Assembly (NCBI GenBank): GCA_002021875.1
Contig: CP018627.1
Location: 4,216,001-4,280,000, forward strand
Length of the DNA stretch: 64,000 nt
Direction of reading: 5' to 3'
From: Streptomyces hygroscopicus
GTDB lineage: Bacteria; Actinomycetota; Actinomycetes; Streptomycetales; Streptomycetaceae
Positions 1 to 8,123 of the stretch are shown here, one piece after another (position 1 is the first letter of the stretch; each line of letters opens with the position of its first letter). The position numbers and the translations under genes were made by a program. The notes under the pieces are model-generated. The model searched no databases and was not told the origin of the DNA. It saw only the letters and a list, made by a program, of their open reading frames with translations.

Positions 1-422
1 CCCGGGATGAACTGCGAGGCCAGCAGCGCCAGCATGAAGCCCTTTTTGAGCCGGAAGTCGAAGCGCGCGAGGGCATAGCCGCCGGCCAGCGCGACCGCTG
101 TCGTCATCACCAGCGAGGCGACGCCGACGATCATGCTGTTCTGGAAGAAGATCCCGAAGCTGCGCTCGTTCCACACCTTCTGGAAGTGCTCACCGGTGAT
201 CGGCCAGGGCACCAGCGCGTTCGAGCCCGCGGGGCGCAGCGCGAACAGCAGCATCCAGTAGAAGGGGACGAGCGTGAACAGCAGATACAGGCACAGCGGC
301 AGATAGATCTGCCAGCGCGGTACGCCCTGGTCGAGCCCGCGTCGGCGCTTCCCGCGGGCGGTGGGCGGCGGGGCGGCCGCGGGGGCGGGCCGGGTGCCCT
401 GCTCGGCGAGTGCGGCGGTCAC
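1..422 (-). CDS. Carbohydrate ABC transporter permease, MalG type (partial, 3' end outside window)
   Basis: Second inner-membrane permease of a sugar ABC importer; about 140 N-terminal residues are visible. The GTG start at 422 overlaps the stop of the upstream permease (GTGA), so the two are translationally coupled. An Ala/Pro-rich, positively charged leader is followed by the first membrane helix (IYLPLCLYLLFTLVPFYWML), then a periplasmic stretch containing FQKVWNERSFGIFFQNS and a second helix pair ending in GYALARFDF, the usual MalG-family N-terminal layout. The EAA loop that contacts the ATPase lies beyond the window. The substrate cannot be read directly. The adjoining sugar-acid dehydratase and DapA-family genes suggest a sugar, aldonate or oligosaccharide. 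Confidence 0.9.
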   Translation of the reverse strand, partial: MTAALAEQGTRPAPAAAPPPTARGKRRRGLDQGVPRWQIYLPLCLYLLFTLVPFYWMLLFALRPAGSNALVPWPITGEHFQKVWNERSFGIFFQNSMIVGVASLVMTTAVALAGGYALARFDFRLKKGFMLALLASQFIP

Positions 423-1345
423 TTGGTCTCGCCTCCGAACTTGCTCAGGCGCAGATAGAGGATCGAGCAGAAGAGGAGGATCACGAAGGCGACGGTGGTC
501 AGCGCGGAGGCGTAGCCGAAGTCATGTCCGTTGATCCCGGTGTTGGCGACGTACAGCGGAAGGGTGGTGGTCTGCCCGGCCGGTCCGCCGCCGGTGAGGG
601 TGTAGAGCAGATCGACGTTGTTGAACTCCCATACGCCGCGCAGCAGCGTGGAGAGGATGATCGCGTCCTTCAGATGCGGCAGGGTGATGTGGAAGAACCG
701 CCGCGCCCGGCCCGCGCCGTCGACGGAGGCCGCCTCGTAGAGGTCCTGGGGGATGGACTGCAGGTCGGCGAGGATGAGGATCGCGAAGAACGGGACGCCG
801 CGCCAGAGTTCGGCGACGACGGCGGCCCAGAAGACGGTTCCGGTGTCGGAGAGCACCGAGGTGCCGTACGTGCCGATCCCGGCGTCCGCGAGATAGCGGC
901 TGATGCCGGTCGAGGGGTTGTAGAGCAGCATCCAGATGGTGGTGGTCAGCACCCCGGACACGGCCCAGGGCGAGAAGACCAGGGCGCGGGCGAGGCCGCG
1001 GCCGAGGAAGGTCTGGTGGACCAGCAGGGCGAGCGCGAGGCCGAGCAGGAGCTGCAGCAGCACCTCGGTGACGACCCATTTGCCGCTGAAGACGAGCGTG
1101 TCCCAGAACTGCGGGTCGTCGGTGAGGATCCGGGTGAAGTTGCCGAAGCCCGCGTAGCCGTTCCGCCAGGGCTTGGTGACGTTGTAGTTCCGCAGGCTGT
1201 AGTAGAGGACGCTGAGCATCGGATAGGCGATGAAGCCCAGCATCAGCAGCCCGGTGGGGGCGATCAGCAGGTACGGGAGGCGGCGGGCCGGTCCTCCCGT
1301 ACGGCGCCGGGTGACCCGGGGCGGTTTCGCCACGGCGTCGGCCAT
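419..1345 (-). CDS. Carbohydrate ABC transporter permease, MalF/UgpA type
   Basis: Inner-membrane permease of a CUT1-type sugar importer, 308 residues, the normal family length. After a basic N-terminus it shows a first helix (YLLIAPTGLLMLGFIAYPML), the family signature RNYNVTKPW, and the EAA loop near residue 210 (EAASVDGAGRARRFFHITLP) that docks the ATPase. ATG start at 1345. It overlaps the second permease by 4 nt. No substrate-binding protein or ATPase gene lies upstream. Streptomyces importers often share the MsiK ATPase encoded elsewhere, so the missing ATPase is expected; the binding protein may lie left of the window. Two AAGCGCTT palindromes 40-65 bp upstream suggest LacI-type control. 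Confidence 0.93.
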   Translation of the reverse strand: MADAVAKPPRVTRRRTGGPARRLPYLLIAPTGLLMLGFIAYPMLSVLYYSLRNYNVTKPWRNGYAGFGNFTRILTDDPQFWDTLVFSGKWVVTEVLLQLLLGLALALLVHQTFLGRGLARALVFSPWAVSGVLTTTIWMLLYNPSTGISRYLADAGIGTYGTSVLSDTGTVFWAAVVAELWRGVPFFAILILADLQSIPQDLYEAASVDGAGRARRFFHITLPHLKDAIILSTLLRGVWEFNNVDLLYTLTGGGPAGQTTTLPLYVANTGINGHDFGYASALTTVAFVILLFCSILYLRLSKFGGETK

Positions 1346-1387
1346 GACTGCTTCTCCGTTCTCGGAGTCGACGGTGTACGGGTCGGT

Positions 1388-1426
1388 GAAGCGCTTCCGT
1401 GAAGCGCTTACCGAATGTCGTTCGGT
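1388..1426. promoter_or_regulatory. Operator cluster: two LacI-type palindromes and one inverted repeat
   Basis: GAAGCGCTTC (1388-1397) and GAAGCGCTTA (1401-1410) each carry the palindrome AAGCGCTT, 13 bp apart. AAGCGCTT with a central CpG is typical of LacI/GalR-family operators. Immediately beside them is the inverted repeat ACCGAA-TGTCG-TTCGGT (1410-1426), a plausible second site, perhaps for the module's GntR protein. All lie between the dehydratase stop and the permease start, so they probably control the permease operon. No LacI-family gene is present in the window. Confidence 0.7.
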
Positions 1427-1463
1427 ATCTCGTACAAAAAAATTTGGCGCTGAGGAGGTGGCG

Positions 1464-3224
1464 TCAGCCCGCGTAGGGTTCGGGCACCGCCCCGGGGCGG
1501 GCCAGGAAGCGGAAGTCGCAGCCGGTGTCCGCCTGGGTCATCTGGTCCTGGTAGAGCGCGCCGTAGCCGCGCTCGTAGCGGGGCGGCGGGGCCGTCCACC
1601 CCGCCCGGCGCCGCGCCAGCTCGGCGTCGTCCACCTCCAGCCGCAGCACCCGCGCCGCCACGTCGAGGGTGATCTGATCGCCGTCGCGGACGAGGGCGAG
1701 CGGGCCGCCCACATACGACTCGGGCGCGATGTGCAGCACACAGGCCCCGTAACTGGTGCCGCTCATCCGGGCGTCGGAGATCCGCACCATGTCCCGCACC
1801 CCCTGCTTGAGCAGATGGTCGGGGATCGGCAGCATCCCGTACTCGGGCATTCCGGGGCCGCCGAGCGGACCGGCGTTGCGCAGCACCAGCACACTGTCCT
1901 CGGTGATGCCGAGACCGGGGTCGTTGATGGTGGCCTGCATCGTCTTGTAGTCGTCGAAGACCACGGCGGGGCCGGTGTGTTTCAGCAGCCGGGGCTCGGC
2001 CGCGATGTGCTTGATGACCGCGCCGTCGGGGCACAGATTGCCGCGCAGCACCGCCACTCCGCCCTCCTCGGCCAGCGGGTTGTCGCGGGGCCGGATCACC
2101 TCGGGGTTGTGTACCAGGGCGCCGTCGAGCTGTTCGCGCAGCGTGGGGTGGGCGACGGTGGGGCGGTCCAGGTGCAGAACGTCCGTCAGCCGGGAGAGGA
2201 AGCCCGGGAGCCCGCCGGCGAAGTGGAAGTCCTCCATCAGATACCGGCCGCCGGGCCGCAGATCGGCGAGCACGGGGACGGTACGGGCGATGCGGTCGAA
2301 GTCGTCGAGGGTGAGCCGCACCCCGGACCGGCCCGCCATGGCGATCAGATGGATCACCGCGTTGGTGGAGCCGCCGAGGGCGAGCACGGTCGCGACCGCG
2401 TCCTCGTACGCCTCCCGGGTGAGGATCTCCGAGAGCCTGAGGTCCTGCCAGACCAGCTCGACCACGCGTAATCCGGCGGCGGCGGCCATCCGGTCGTGCC
2501 CGGAGTCCACGGCCGGGATGGACGAGGCGCCGGGGACGGTCACGCCCAGTGCCTCGGCGGCGGCCGTCAGCGTGGAGGCGGTGCCCATCGTCATGCAGTG
2601 GCCGGGCGAACGGGCCAGCCCCCGCTCCAGCTCGGACAGCTCGCAGTCGCCGATCAGCCCGGCCCGCTTGTCGTCCCAGTACTTCCACATGTCGGTGCCC
2701 GAACCCAGCACCTCGTTGCGCCAGTGGCCCGGCAGCATCGGCCCGGCCGGGACGAAGACCGCCGGAAGGTCGGCGCTGGCCGCGCCCATCAGCAGCGCCG
2801 GGGTGGACTTGTCGCAGCCGCCCAGCAGTACGGCGCCGTCGACCGGATAGGAGCGGGCAAGTTCCTCGGTCTCCATGGCGAGGAGGTTGCGGTAGAGCAT
2901 GGGGGTGGGCTTCTGGAAGGTCTCGGAGAGCGTGGAGACCGGGAACTCCAGGGGGAAGCCGCCCGCCTGCCAGACCCCGCGCTTGACCGCCTGGGCGCGG
3001 TCGCGCAAGTGGACGTGGCAGGGATTGATGTCGCTCCAGGTGTTGAGGATCGCGATGACCGGCTTGCCCAGGTGCTCCTCGGGGAGATAGCCGAGCTGGC
3101 GGGTGCGGGCACGGTGGCTGAAGGAGCGCAGGCCCTCGGTGCCGTACCACTGGTGGCTGCGCAGCTCCTCGGGGCGCTTGCGCGGTCTCGGCGGGGTGCC
3201 CGCATCGCTGGGACGGGCGCTCAT
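1464..3224 (-). CDS. IlvD/EDD-family sugar-acid dehydratase (arabonate/xylonate dehydratase-like)
   Basis: Predicted Fe-S dehydratase converting an aldonic acid to its 2-keto-3-deoxy form, 586 residues. The family cysteines are present: Cys69 in TWSDINPCH, Cys137 in GGCDKSTPA (followed by the conserved Lys139) and Cys210 in SPGHCMTMGTAST. The C-terminal domain carries GGVAVLRGNLCPDGAVIK and ISDARMSGTSYG. The motif forms resemble pentonate dehydratases more than IlvD of branched-chain amino acid synthesis, and the context is catabolic. The ATG at 3224 overlaps the stop of the upstream DapA-family gene (ATGA). The frame stays open further upstream, but that part is antisense-like, high-GC read-through across the neighbour. 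The exact substrate (arabonate, xylonate, gluconate or another) is inferred, not shown. Confidence 0.92.
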   Translation of the reverse strand: MSARPSDAGTPPRPRKRPEELRSHQWYGTEGLRSFSHRARTRQLGYLPEEHLGKPVIAILNTWSDINPCHVHLRDRAQAVKRGVWQAGGFPLEFPVSTLSETFQKPTPMLYRNLLAMETEELARSYPVDGAVLLGGCDKSTPALLMGAASADLPAVFVPAGPMLPGHWRNEVLGSGTDMWKYWDDKRAGLIGDCELSELERGLARSPGHCMTMGTASTLTAAAEALGVTVPGASSIPAVDSGHDRMAAAAGLRVVELVWQDLRLSEILTREAYEDAVATVLALGGSTNAVIHLIAMAGRSGVRLTLDDFDRIARTVPVLADLRPGGRYLMEDFHFAGGLPGFLSRLTDVLHLDRPTVAHPTLREQLDGALVHNPEVIRPRDNPLAEEGGVAVLRGNLCPDGAVIKHIAAEPRLLKHTGPAVVFDDYKTMQATINDPGLGITEDSVLVLRNAGPLGGPGMPEYGMLPIPDHLLKQGVRDMVRISDARMSGTSYGACVLHIAPESYVGGPLALVRDGDQITLDVAARVLRLEVDDAELARRRAGWTAPPPRYERGYGALYQDQMTQADTGCDFRFLARPGAVPEPYAG

Positions 3225-4123
3225 ACCGACCACCCCTCGACGATCGCGGCGACTTCCGCGCGCCTCGGCTCGGGCAGCGGCTTGCTCGGGGCGCGCACAT
3301 CGCGGCGGCACAGGCCCATCGCGGCAAGCGCCTCCTTGACGACCGTGACGTTGTTGGCGGACTGCCGCTCGGCTCTGAGGTCCTCGAACCGCCGGATCTG
3401 TTCCCACACCTTCATCGCGCCCGGATAGTCCCCCGCGCGCAGCGCGCCCAGCATGTTGAGCGAGACGTTGGGGGCCACGTTGACCAGGCCCGAGGTGAAG
3501 CCGGTGGCGCCGACCGCCCAGTAGGAGGGCGCGTACAGCTCGGCGAGCCCGGCCACCCAGACGAACCGGTCCAGCCCGGCGTCGCGCGCGACGGCCGCGA
3601 AGCGGGTGGCGTCGTGGACCGCGTACTTGACCCCGATGACCTGGGGGCACTCCTCGCCGAGCCGGGCGATCGCCGCGCCCTCGATCAGCGGATTGCGCAG
3701 ATACGGCACCACGCCCAGCTCGGGGACGGCCTCGGCGATGGTGCGGTGGTAGTCGATCCAGCCGTCCTGGGCGACGTACGGATGCACCGGCTGATGGACC
3801 ATCACCATGTCGGCCCCGGCCGCGCGGGCGTGGCGGGCGGCCTCGACGGCGGTGGCCGCGTCATGGCCGACGCCGACGAGGACGGCGGCCCGGCCTGCGG
3901 CCTCCTCGACGGTCAGCTCGGTGACCAGCCGCCGCTCTTCGAGGGTGAGTGCGTAGAACTCGCCGGTGTTGCCGTTCGGGGTGACGGCCTTGACCCCGCC
4001 GTCGAGGAGCCGGCGGAGCAGGGCGCGGTAGGCGGTGCGGTCCACGGCGCCATCGGCGTCGTACGGAGTCACCGGGATCGCCACGACATCCGCGAGCGCC
4101 GTCCTCAGCGGTGAGTAGTCCAT
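3221..4123 (-). CDS. DapA-family (DHDPS/NAL) aldolase or dehydratase
   Basis: TIM-barrel, Schiff-base-forming class I aldolase/dehydratase, 300 residues. It has the family signature NGNTGEF (50-56), the catalytic-tyrosine region PYLRNP (Tyr141) and the Schiff-base lysine in GVKYAV (Lys166). The next enzyme encoded makes a 2-keto-3-deoxy acid, so this one probably cleaves or dehydrates that product. It is unlikely to be lysine-pathway DapA because of its operon and sequence. The ATG at 4123 has a good upstream site (AGAAAGGG). A frame extension further upstream has no support. Confidence 0.9.
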   Translation of the reverse strand: MDYSPLRTALADVVAIPVTPYDADGAVDRTAYRALLRRLLDGGVKAVTPNGNTGEFYALTLEERRLVTELTVEEAAGRAAVLVGVGHDAATAVEAARHARAAGADMVMVHQPVHPYVAQDGWIDYHRTIAEAVPELGVVPYLRNPLIEGAAIARLGEECPQVIGVKYAVHDATRFAAVARDAGLDRFVWVAGLAELYAPSYWAVGATGFTSGLVNVAPNVSLNMLGALRAGDYPGAMKVWEQIRRFEDLRAERQSANNVTVVKEALAAMGLCRRDVRAPSKPLPEPRRAEVAAIVEGWSV

Positions 4124-4202
4124 ACGAACCCTTTCTCTCGATGTTCGGCATCGGGCGAGCTGTTCGGATGGTGCTGGGGCCGGCGACCGGGGCCGCCGGG
4201 CG

Positions 4203-4871
4203 TTACTCCCGGTCCGGGGACTCCCCTTCCGGGCTCTCCCGGTCCGGGAAGGCGCGCTGGACGAAGGAGGCGATGTGATCGTGCAGGGCGCGGCCCGCCC
4301 CGTCGGCGTCGCCGCCGAGCGCGCGGGCCAGGATCTCCCGGTGCTCATGGGCCTCCTGCTCCCAGGAGGGCACCGCCTGCCAGGCGACGGCGGACACCAG
4401 CGCGGCCTGGTCCCGCAGTTCGTCGAGCATCCGGGTCAGCAGGGGGTTGCCGCAGGGCAGATAGAGCGCCCGGTGGAAGTCGCGGTTGGCCAGCGACCGC
4501 CCGGCCGGATCGTCAGCCGCGTCCGACCGCTCCAGCGCGGCCCCGGCGGCCTCCAGCCCGGCCCGCGCGGCGACGGTCCGGCGCAGCGCCTCGGGCTCCA
4601 GGAGCAGCCGCACATCGTAGACGGCGTGCGCCATCGCGGTGTCGACGGTCCTGACGGTGGCCCCCTTGTACTCGCTCATCACCACGAGCCCCCGCCCCGC
4701 GAGAGTCTTGAGCGCCTCCCGTACGGGCGTCTTGGACACCCCGAACTGCGCGGCCAACTCGGCCTCCACCAACGCCTGTCCGGGGCGCAGCCGCCCGGTG
4801 AGAATCGCGTGCTTGACCGCCTCCAGCACGTACTGGGTGCGGGAGGGGATCGGGCTCGGGGCAATGTCCAT
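4203..4871 (-). CDS. GntR-family regulator (FCD/FadR subfamily) of the sugar-acid module
   Basis: 222-residue DNA-binding regulator. The N-terminal winged helix contains the GntR signature GQALVEAELAAQFGVSKTPV followed by REALKTLAGRGLV. The C-terminal FCD domain is all-helical and usually binds a carboxylate effector through conserved Asp/His residues (DVRLLLEPEALR, FHRALYLPCGNP, EHREIL). It lies 79 bp upstream of the DapA-family gene and in the same direction, so it may be the first gene of the operon. It probably senses a sugar acid. A palindrome sits 30 bp before its start, consistent with autoregulation. Confidence 0.92.
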   Translation of the reverse strand: MDIAPSPIPSRTQYVLEAVKHAILTGRLRPGQALVEAELAAQFGVSKTPVREALKTLAGRGLVVMSEYKGATVRTVDTAMAHAVYDVRLLLEPEALRRTVAARAGLEAAGAALERSDAADDPAGRSLANRDFHRALYLPCGNPLLTRMLDELRDQAALVSAVAWQAVPSWEQEAHEHREILARALGGDADGAGRALHDHIASFVQRAFPDRESPEGESPDRE

Positions 4872-4900
4872 GGCTGCTCTCAGATCTCACATATCGCGTC

Positions 4901-4910
4901 TCATATATGA
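4901..4910. promoter_or_regulatory. Candidate GntR operator palindrome upstream of the GntR gene
   Basis: TCATATATGA is a perfect 10-bp palindrome, nearly extended on both sides by CGTC/ACG. It is in an AT-rich island (about 4889-4920) unusual for this genome, between the divergent GntR and kinase genes. It fits an autoregulatory operator overlapping a promoter. Confidence 0.5.
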
Positions 4911-5044
4911 CGTATGAAGTACGACGCGATGAAGTTAGGGCGGCCCCAGGGCTTCGTCAACGGTTCTGGCAAAAATTCGCGCACGGCGGGCAATCGCCCG
5001 CACACGCCCCGCAACTCGCCGCCGACGCCGCTAGCGTGGCCCGG

Positions 5045-5659
5045 ATGAGGGTGGGTTCCGCGACGACGCGGCTGATCGTGCTGCGCGGCAACTCCGCGTC
5101 CGGCAAGTCCTCCGTCGCCGCCGAGCTGCGCGCCCGCTACGGACGCGGCCTCGCACTGGTGGGCCAGGACAATCTGCGCCGGGTCGTGCTGCGGGAGCGG
5201 GACACCCCGGACGCGGCGAACATCGGCCTCATCGACACCGTGGCCCGCTACGCCCTCGGCCACGGCTTCCACGCCGTGGTCGAGGGCATCCTCTACGCCG
5301 CGCACTACGGCCCGATGCCGGACGCCCTGTGCCGCGACCACCAGGGCCGCACCCACGCCTACTACCTCGACGTCCCGTTCGCCGAGACGCTGCGGCGGCA
5401 CGCCACCAAACCGCAGGCGGACGAGTACGGCGAGCCGGAGATGCGCGACTGGTACCGGCCGCTGGACCTGCTGCCGGGCGGGGGCGAGACGGTGATCCCG
5501 GCGACGAGCGCGCTGGCGGAGACGGTGGGGCGGGTGATGCGGGACGCGGGGTGGGCGGCGCCGCCCGAGACCGACGGCGCCGAGGCCCAAGGACCGCCGT
5601 CCGCCGCCCCTATGCCCGCTCGGGTGCCTCGGCCTCCGTCGGGTGGGGGTGGCCGGTGA
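5045..5659 (+). CDS. Small P-loop kinase (AAA/zeta-toxin-like ATPase)
   Basis: 204-residue nucleoside-triphosphate-dependent kinase of unknown substrate. The Walker A motif GNSASGKSS is near residue 15, followed by a basic lid-like region (GQDNLRRVVLRERD) and a Walker-B-like strand (HAVVEGILY). Related Streptomyces proteins are annotated only as kinases or AAA ATPases. I chose ATG 5045 because the Walker A strand begins a few residues later; an upstream in-frame extension is possible but looks non-coding. The proline/glycine-rich C-terminus overlaps the end of the convergent MFS gene by 50 bp, so the true end of the fold is probably near residue 180. Confidence 0.75.
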   Translation: MRVGSATTRLIVLRGNSASGKSSVAAELRARYGRGLALVGQDNLRRVVLRERDTPDAANIGLIDTVARYALGHGFHAVVEGILYAAHYGPMPDALCRDHQGRTHAYYLDVPFAETLRRHATKPQADEYGEPEMRDWYRPLDLLPGGGETVIPATSALAETVGRVMRDAGWAAPPETDGAEAQGPPSAAPMPARVPRPPSGGGGR

Positions 5660-6830
5660 GGGCTTCCGGGAGGGCGGGCTCGTGCAGGGTGCGCAGGAGG
5701 AGCCAGCCGAGGGCGGGGAGGGCGATCAGGGGGGCGAGGGCGGTGCGCAGGGTCGTGGCGTCGGCGAGGGTGCCGATGAGGGGGCTCGCGAGGCCGCCGA
5801 CGCTGACGGTAAGACCCAGCGTGACGCCGCTCGCGGTGCCCACGCGGCGGGGCAGATAGTCCTGGCCGAGCGTGATGTGCAGGGAGAAGGGCACGTACAG
5901 CCCTGCCGAGGCGAGCGCCACGCAGAGGTAGAGCGCCGGGCCGGGGACGAGGACGACGCCCGCGACGGCGAGGACGGTCAGGGCGTAGGACCACTGGACG
6001 ACCGGGATACGGCCGTAGCGGGTGGCGAGCCCGCCTCCGGCCACCGTGCCCGCCGCGCCGCCGACATAGAGCACGAACAGGGCGGCCGTACCGGCCAGTT
6101 CGCCTCCGCCGACGCGCTCGCGCACATAGAGCGAGATGAACGCGCTCAGCCCGACGAAGACGATCGAGCGGCACATGATGGCCCCGGACAACCGGAGGAA
6201 CGAGGGCCAGTCGTCCCTTCCGTCTCCCCCACGGCTCGTCCGCGCGGACCCGGTCGCCGCGCCGGGGGCCCTGAGTACCCGTAGCGTGGCCGCGCACAGG
6301 GCGGCTCCGGCGACGGCGGGGACGGCCAGCAGCGGGGAGGCGCGCAGGCCGCCGGTGGCGATGACGGCGGCGACCGCGAGCGGCGCGGCGGCGAAGCCGA
6401 TGTTGCCGCCGAGGGAGAACCAGCTCATCGCGGTGTGGCTGCCCCGGCTGGCCAGCCGGGCCACCCGGGCGGACTCGGGGTGGTACGCGGCGACGCCGAT
6501 CCCGGAGACGGCGACCACCACCAGGGTCAGCGCGTAGGAGCCGGTGACCCCGCTCAGCGCCACTCCGGCTCCGCCCACCAGCGTGCTCACCGGCAGCAGC
6601 CACGGCATGGCCCACCGGTCGGTGAGCGCCCCGAACAGCGGCTGCACCACGGACGACAGCAGCGAGGCCGCCAGCACGACACCGGAGGCGGCGGCGTAGC
6701 TGTAGGCCCGCTCGGAGACGAAGTACGGCACCAGCGCGGCCACCGCTCCTTGGTAGATGTCCACGCAGGCGTGGCCCAGGGACATCAGCGCGATGGCTCT
6801 GCGATGTGGGGTGTTCCGTTTCGTCGACAC
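5610..6830 (-). CDS. MFS transporter, fosmidomycin-resistance (Fsr) type
   Basis: Predicted 12-helix major facilitator exporter of about 406 residues. The N-terminal helix reads ALMSLGHACVDIYQGAVAAL, a form typical of Fsr-like proteins. The loop between helices 2 and 3 carries FGALTDRWAMPWLLP, and helix 5 is followed by YHPESARVARLASRG, also characteristic of that family. The GTG start at 6830 is preferred, as the upstream extension is basic and unlike a membrane protein; ATG at about 6785 is a fallback. It probably exports a small toxic compound. No local regulator is evident. Confidence 0.85.
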   Translation of the reverse strand: MSTKRNTPHRRAIALMSLGHACVDIYQGAVAALVPYFVSERAYSYAAASGVVLAASLLSSVVQPLFGALTDRWAMPWLLPVSTLVGGAGVALSGVTGSYALTLVVVAVSGIGVAAYHPESARVARLASRGSHTAMSWFSLGGNIGFAAAPLAVAAVIATGGLRASPLLAVPAVAGAALCAATLRVLRAPGAATGSARTSRGGDGRDDWPSFLRLSGAIMCRSIVFVGLSAFISLYVRERVGGGELAGTAALFVLYVGGAAGTVAGGGLATRYGRIPVVQWSYALTVLAVAGVVLVPGPALYLCVALASAGLYVPFSLHITLGQDYLPRRVGTASGVTLGLTVSVGGLASPLIGTLADATTLRTALAPLIALPALGWLLLRTLHEPALPEALTGHPHPTEAEAPERA

Positions 6831-7075
6831 CCTTCGATCGTGGCGATGCCACAAGGTGTCGCGCTTCCGATAACCCGCCGACCCGTCCCGGAAACCCGCC
6901 ACAAGAGAAGAGCGGCGGGCCCCGGGCATGAACTCCGGTCGGCGGCGGGAGAGATGGCCGTGGCTGGTCCGTTCGTCCCGCCTGAACCGCGCCGGGCACC
7001 GGGGGCCCCGCGCACCCGCGGCTCACGCAGGCGGTGCCGCCGAGCTGCCCGTGCTGGATCTGGCCCGGTCGCCGT

Positions 7076-7996
7076 TCAGGGCAGGAACTTGTCGGCCAGC
7101 AGGCGGGCGATGGCCCAGTCCTGCATGGCGACGCCGACAGTCTTGAATACGGTCCGCTTGCCGCGCGGCGGTTCGGGGGCGGACAGGGCGGCACCGAGTT
7201 CGGTGAGGTCGTCCCGGGTGATGGCGCCCGATTCGAGGGCGTGGAGGATCTCGCCGGACTCCTCGAGGATCGCCTCCAGCTCGTCGATGATCACGGTGCT
7301 GCTGGCGAGGAGTTCGTCGGGCAGCTCGCGCATGGTCGGACGGAAGGCGCCGATGGCGTTGACGTGGACCTGGGCGGGCAGGGCCGCTTCGGCGAAGAGC
7401 GGACTGGTCGCGTTGGTGGCGCAGCAGACAATCTCGGCGTCGCCCACCGCGGCCTCGGCCTCGGCGGCGGTGCGGATGTGCGCGCCGGTCAGCTCCGGGG
7501 CGAGGGTCTCGGCGAGGGCTTCGGCGCGGCGGGGGTCGGCGTCCACCACGGTCAGCTCCCGCAGGGGGCGCACGGTGTGGACGGCGCGAACCTGGTCGGG
7601 GGCCTGCCCGCCCGCTCCGATGATGGTCAGCCGACTGGCGTCCGCGGGAGCGAGGAGGTCGGTAGCGGCCCCGACGGCGGCCCCGGTGCGCAAGGTGGTG
7701 ACCGCTCCGGCATCGGCGACCAGGCTGTCGACGCGGCCGGTCTCGCTCCACACGACGGTGCCGGCGATGGCGGGCGCGCGGTCGAAGTTCAGGCTCAGCG
7801 TCTTGATCATGGCGGAGGCGGTGGCGCGGTGATGCGCGGACATCACCAGGAACCGGCCGTCGCGCAGGGCGGTGCGGGTCGGCATCTCGAAGCCGCCCGC
7901 GGCCAGATCGATGAAGCCGCCGCGCACCGCGTCAATGGCCTCGCGCATGGTGACGGCTTCGCGGATCTCGCGGGGGCCGACGGTCATGGTCTGCAT
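7076..7996 (-). CDS. Ornithine cyclodeaminase / mu-crystallin family dehydrogenase
   Basis: 306-residue NAD(P)-binding protein of the OCD family. Members include ornithine cyclodeaminase, alanine dehydrogenase (archaeal) and ketimine reductases. The substrate-domain motif TLRTGAAVGAATDLLA precedes the Rossmann motif IIGAGGQAPDQ (GxGxxx, near residue 125). Acidic residues at the end of strand 2 (VVDADP) suggest NAD preference. An FCD-type GntR regulator is divergently encoded 127 bp away with an inverted repeat between them, so this is probably an inducible amino-acid or imino-acid catabolic gene. The exact substrate is not readable. The ATG at 7996 has GGAG four bases upstream. Confidence 0.88.
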   Translation of the reverse strand: MQTMTVGPREIREAVTMREAIDAVRGGFIDLAAGGFEMPTRTALRDGRFLVMSAHHRATASAMIKTLSLNFDRAPAIAGTVVWSETGRVDSLVADAGAVTTLRTGAAVGAATDLLAPADASRLTIIGAGGQAPDQVRAVHTVRPLRELTVVDADPRRAEALAETLAPELTGAHIRTAAEAEAAVGDAEIVCCATNATSPLFAEAALPAQVHVNAIGAFRPTMRELPDELLASSTVIIDELEAILEESGEILHALESGAITRDDLTELGAALSAPEPPRGKRTVFKTVGVAMQDWAIARLLADKFLP

Positions 7997-8055
7997 GGGG
8001 CTCCGAATCTTTATAAAAGGGCTCTCCGCCGTACCGCGGGAGAGCGGGCCGACCA

Positions 8056-8074
8056 GTAAGGTATTACACCTTAC
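8056..8074. promoter_or_regulatory. Inverted-repeat operator between OCD-family gene and GntR gene
   Basis: GTAAGGT-ATTAC-ACCTTAC has perfect 7-bp arms with a 5-bp spacer. It lies midway in the 127-bp divergent intergenic region, the expected position of a GntR-family operator controlling both genes. Confidence 0.65.
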
Positions 8075-8123
8075 CTCTTCCCGGCTGGCTGGGGGGAGGG
8101 CGGCGTCGTGTTATGTATGAGGT

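Noticed and set aside
3225..3650. N-terminal extension of the IlvD/EDD dehydratase to 728 residues
   Set aside because: The extension lies over the DapA-family gene in another frame and looks like read-through; the ATGA overlap supports the 586-residue protein.
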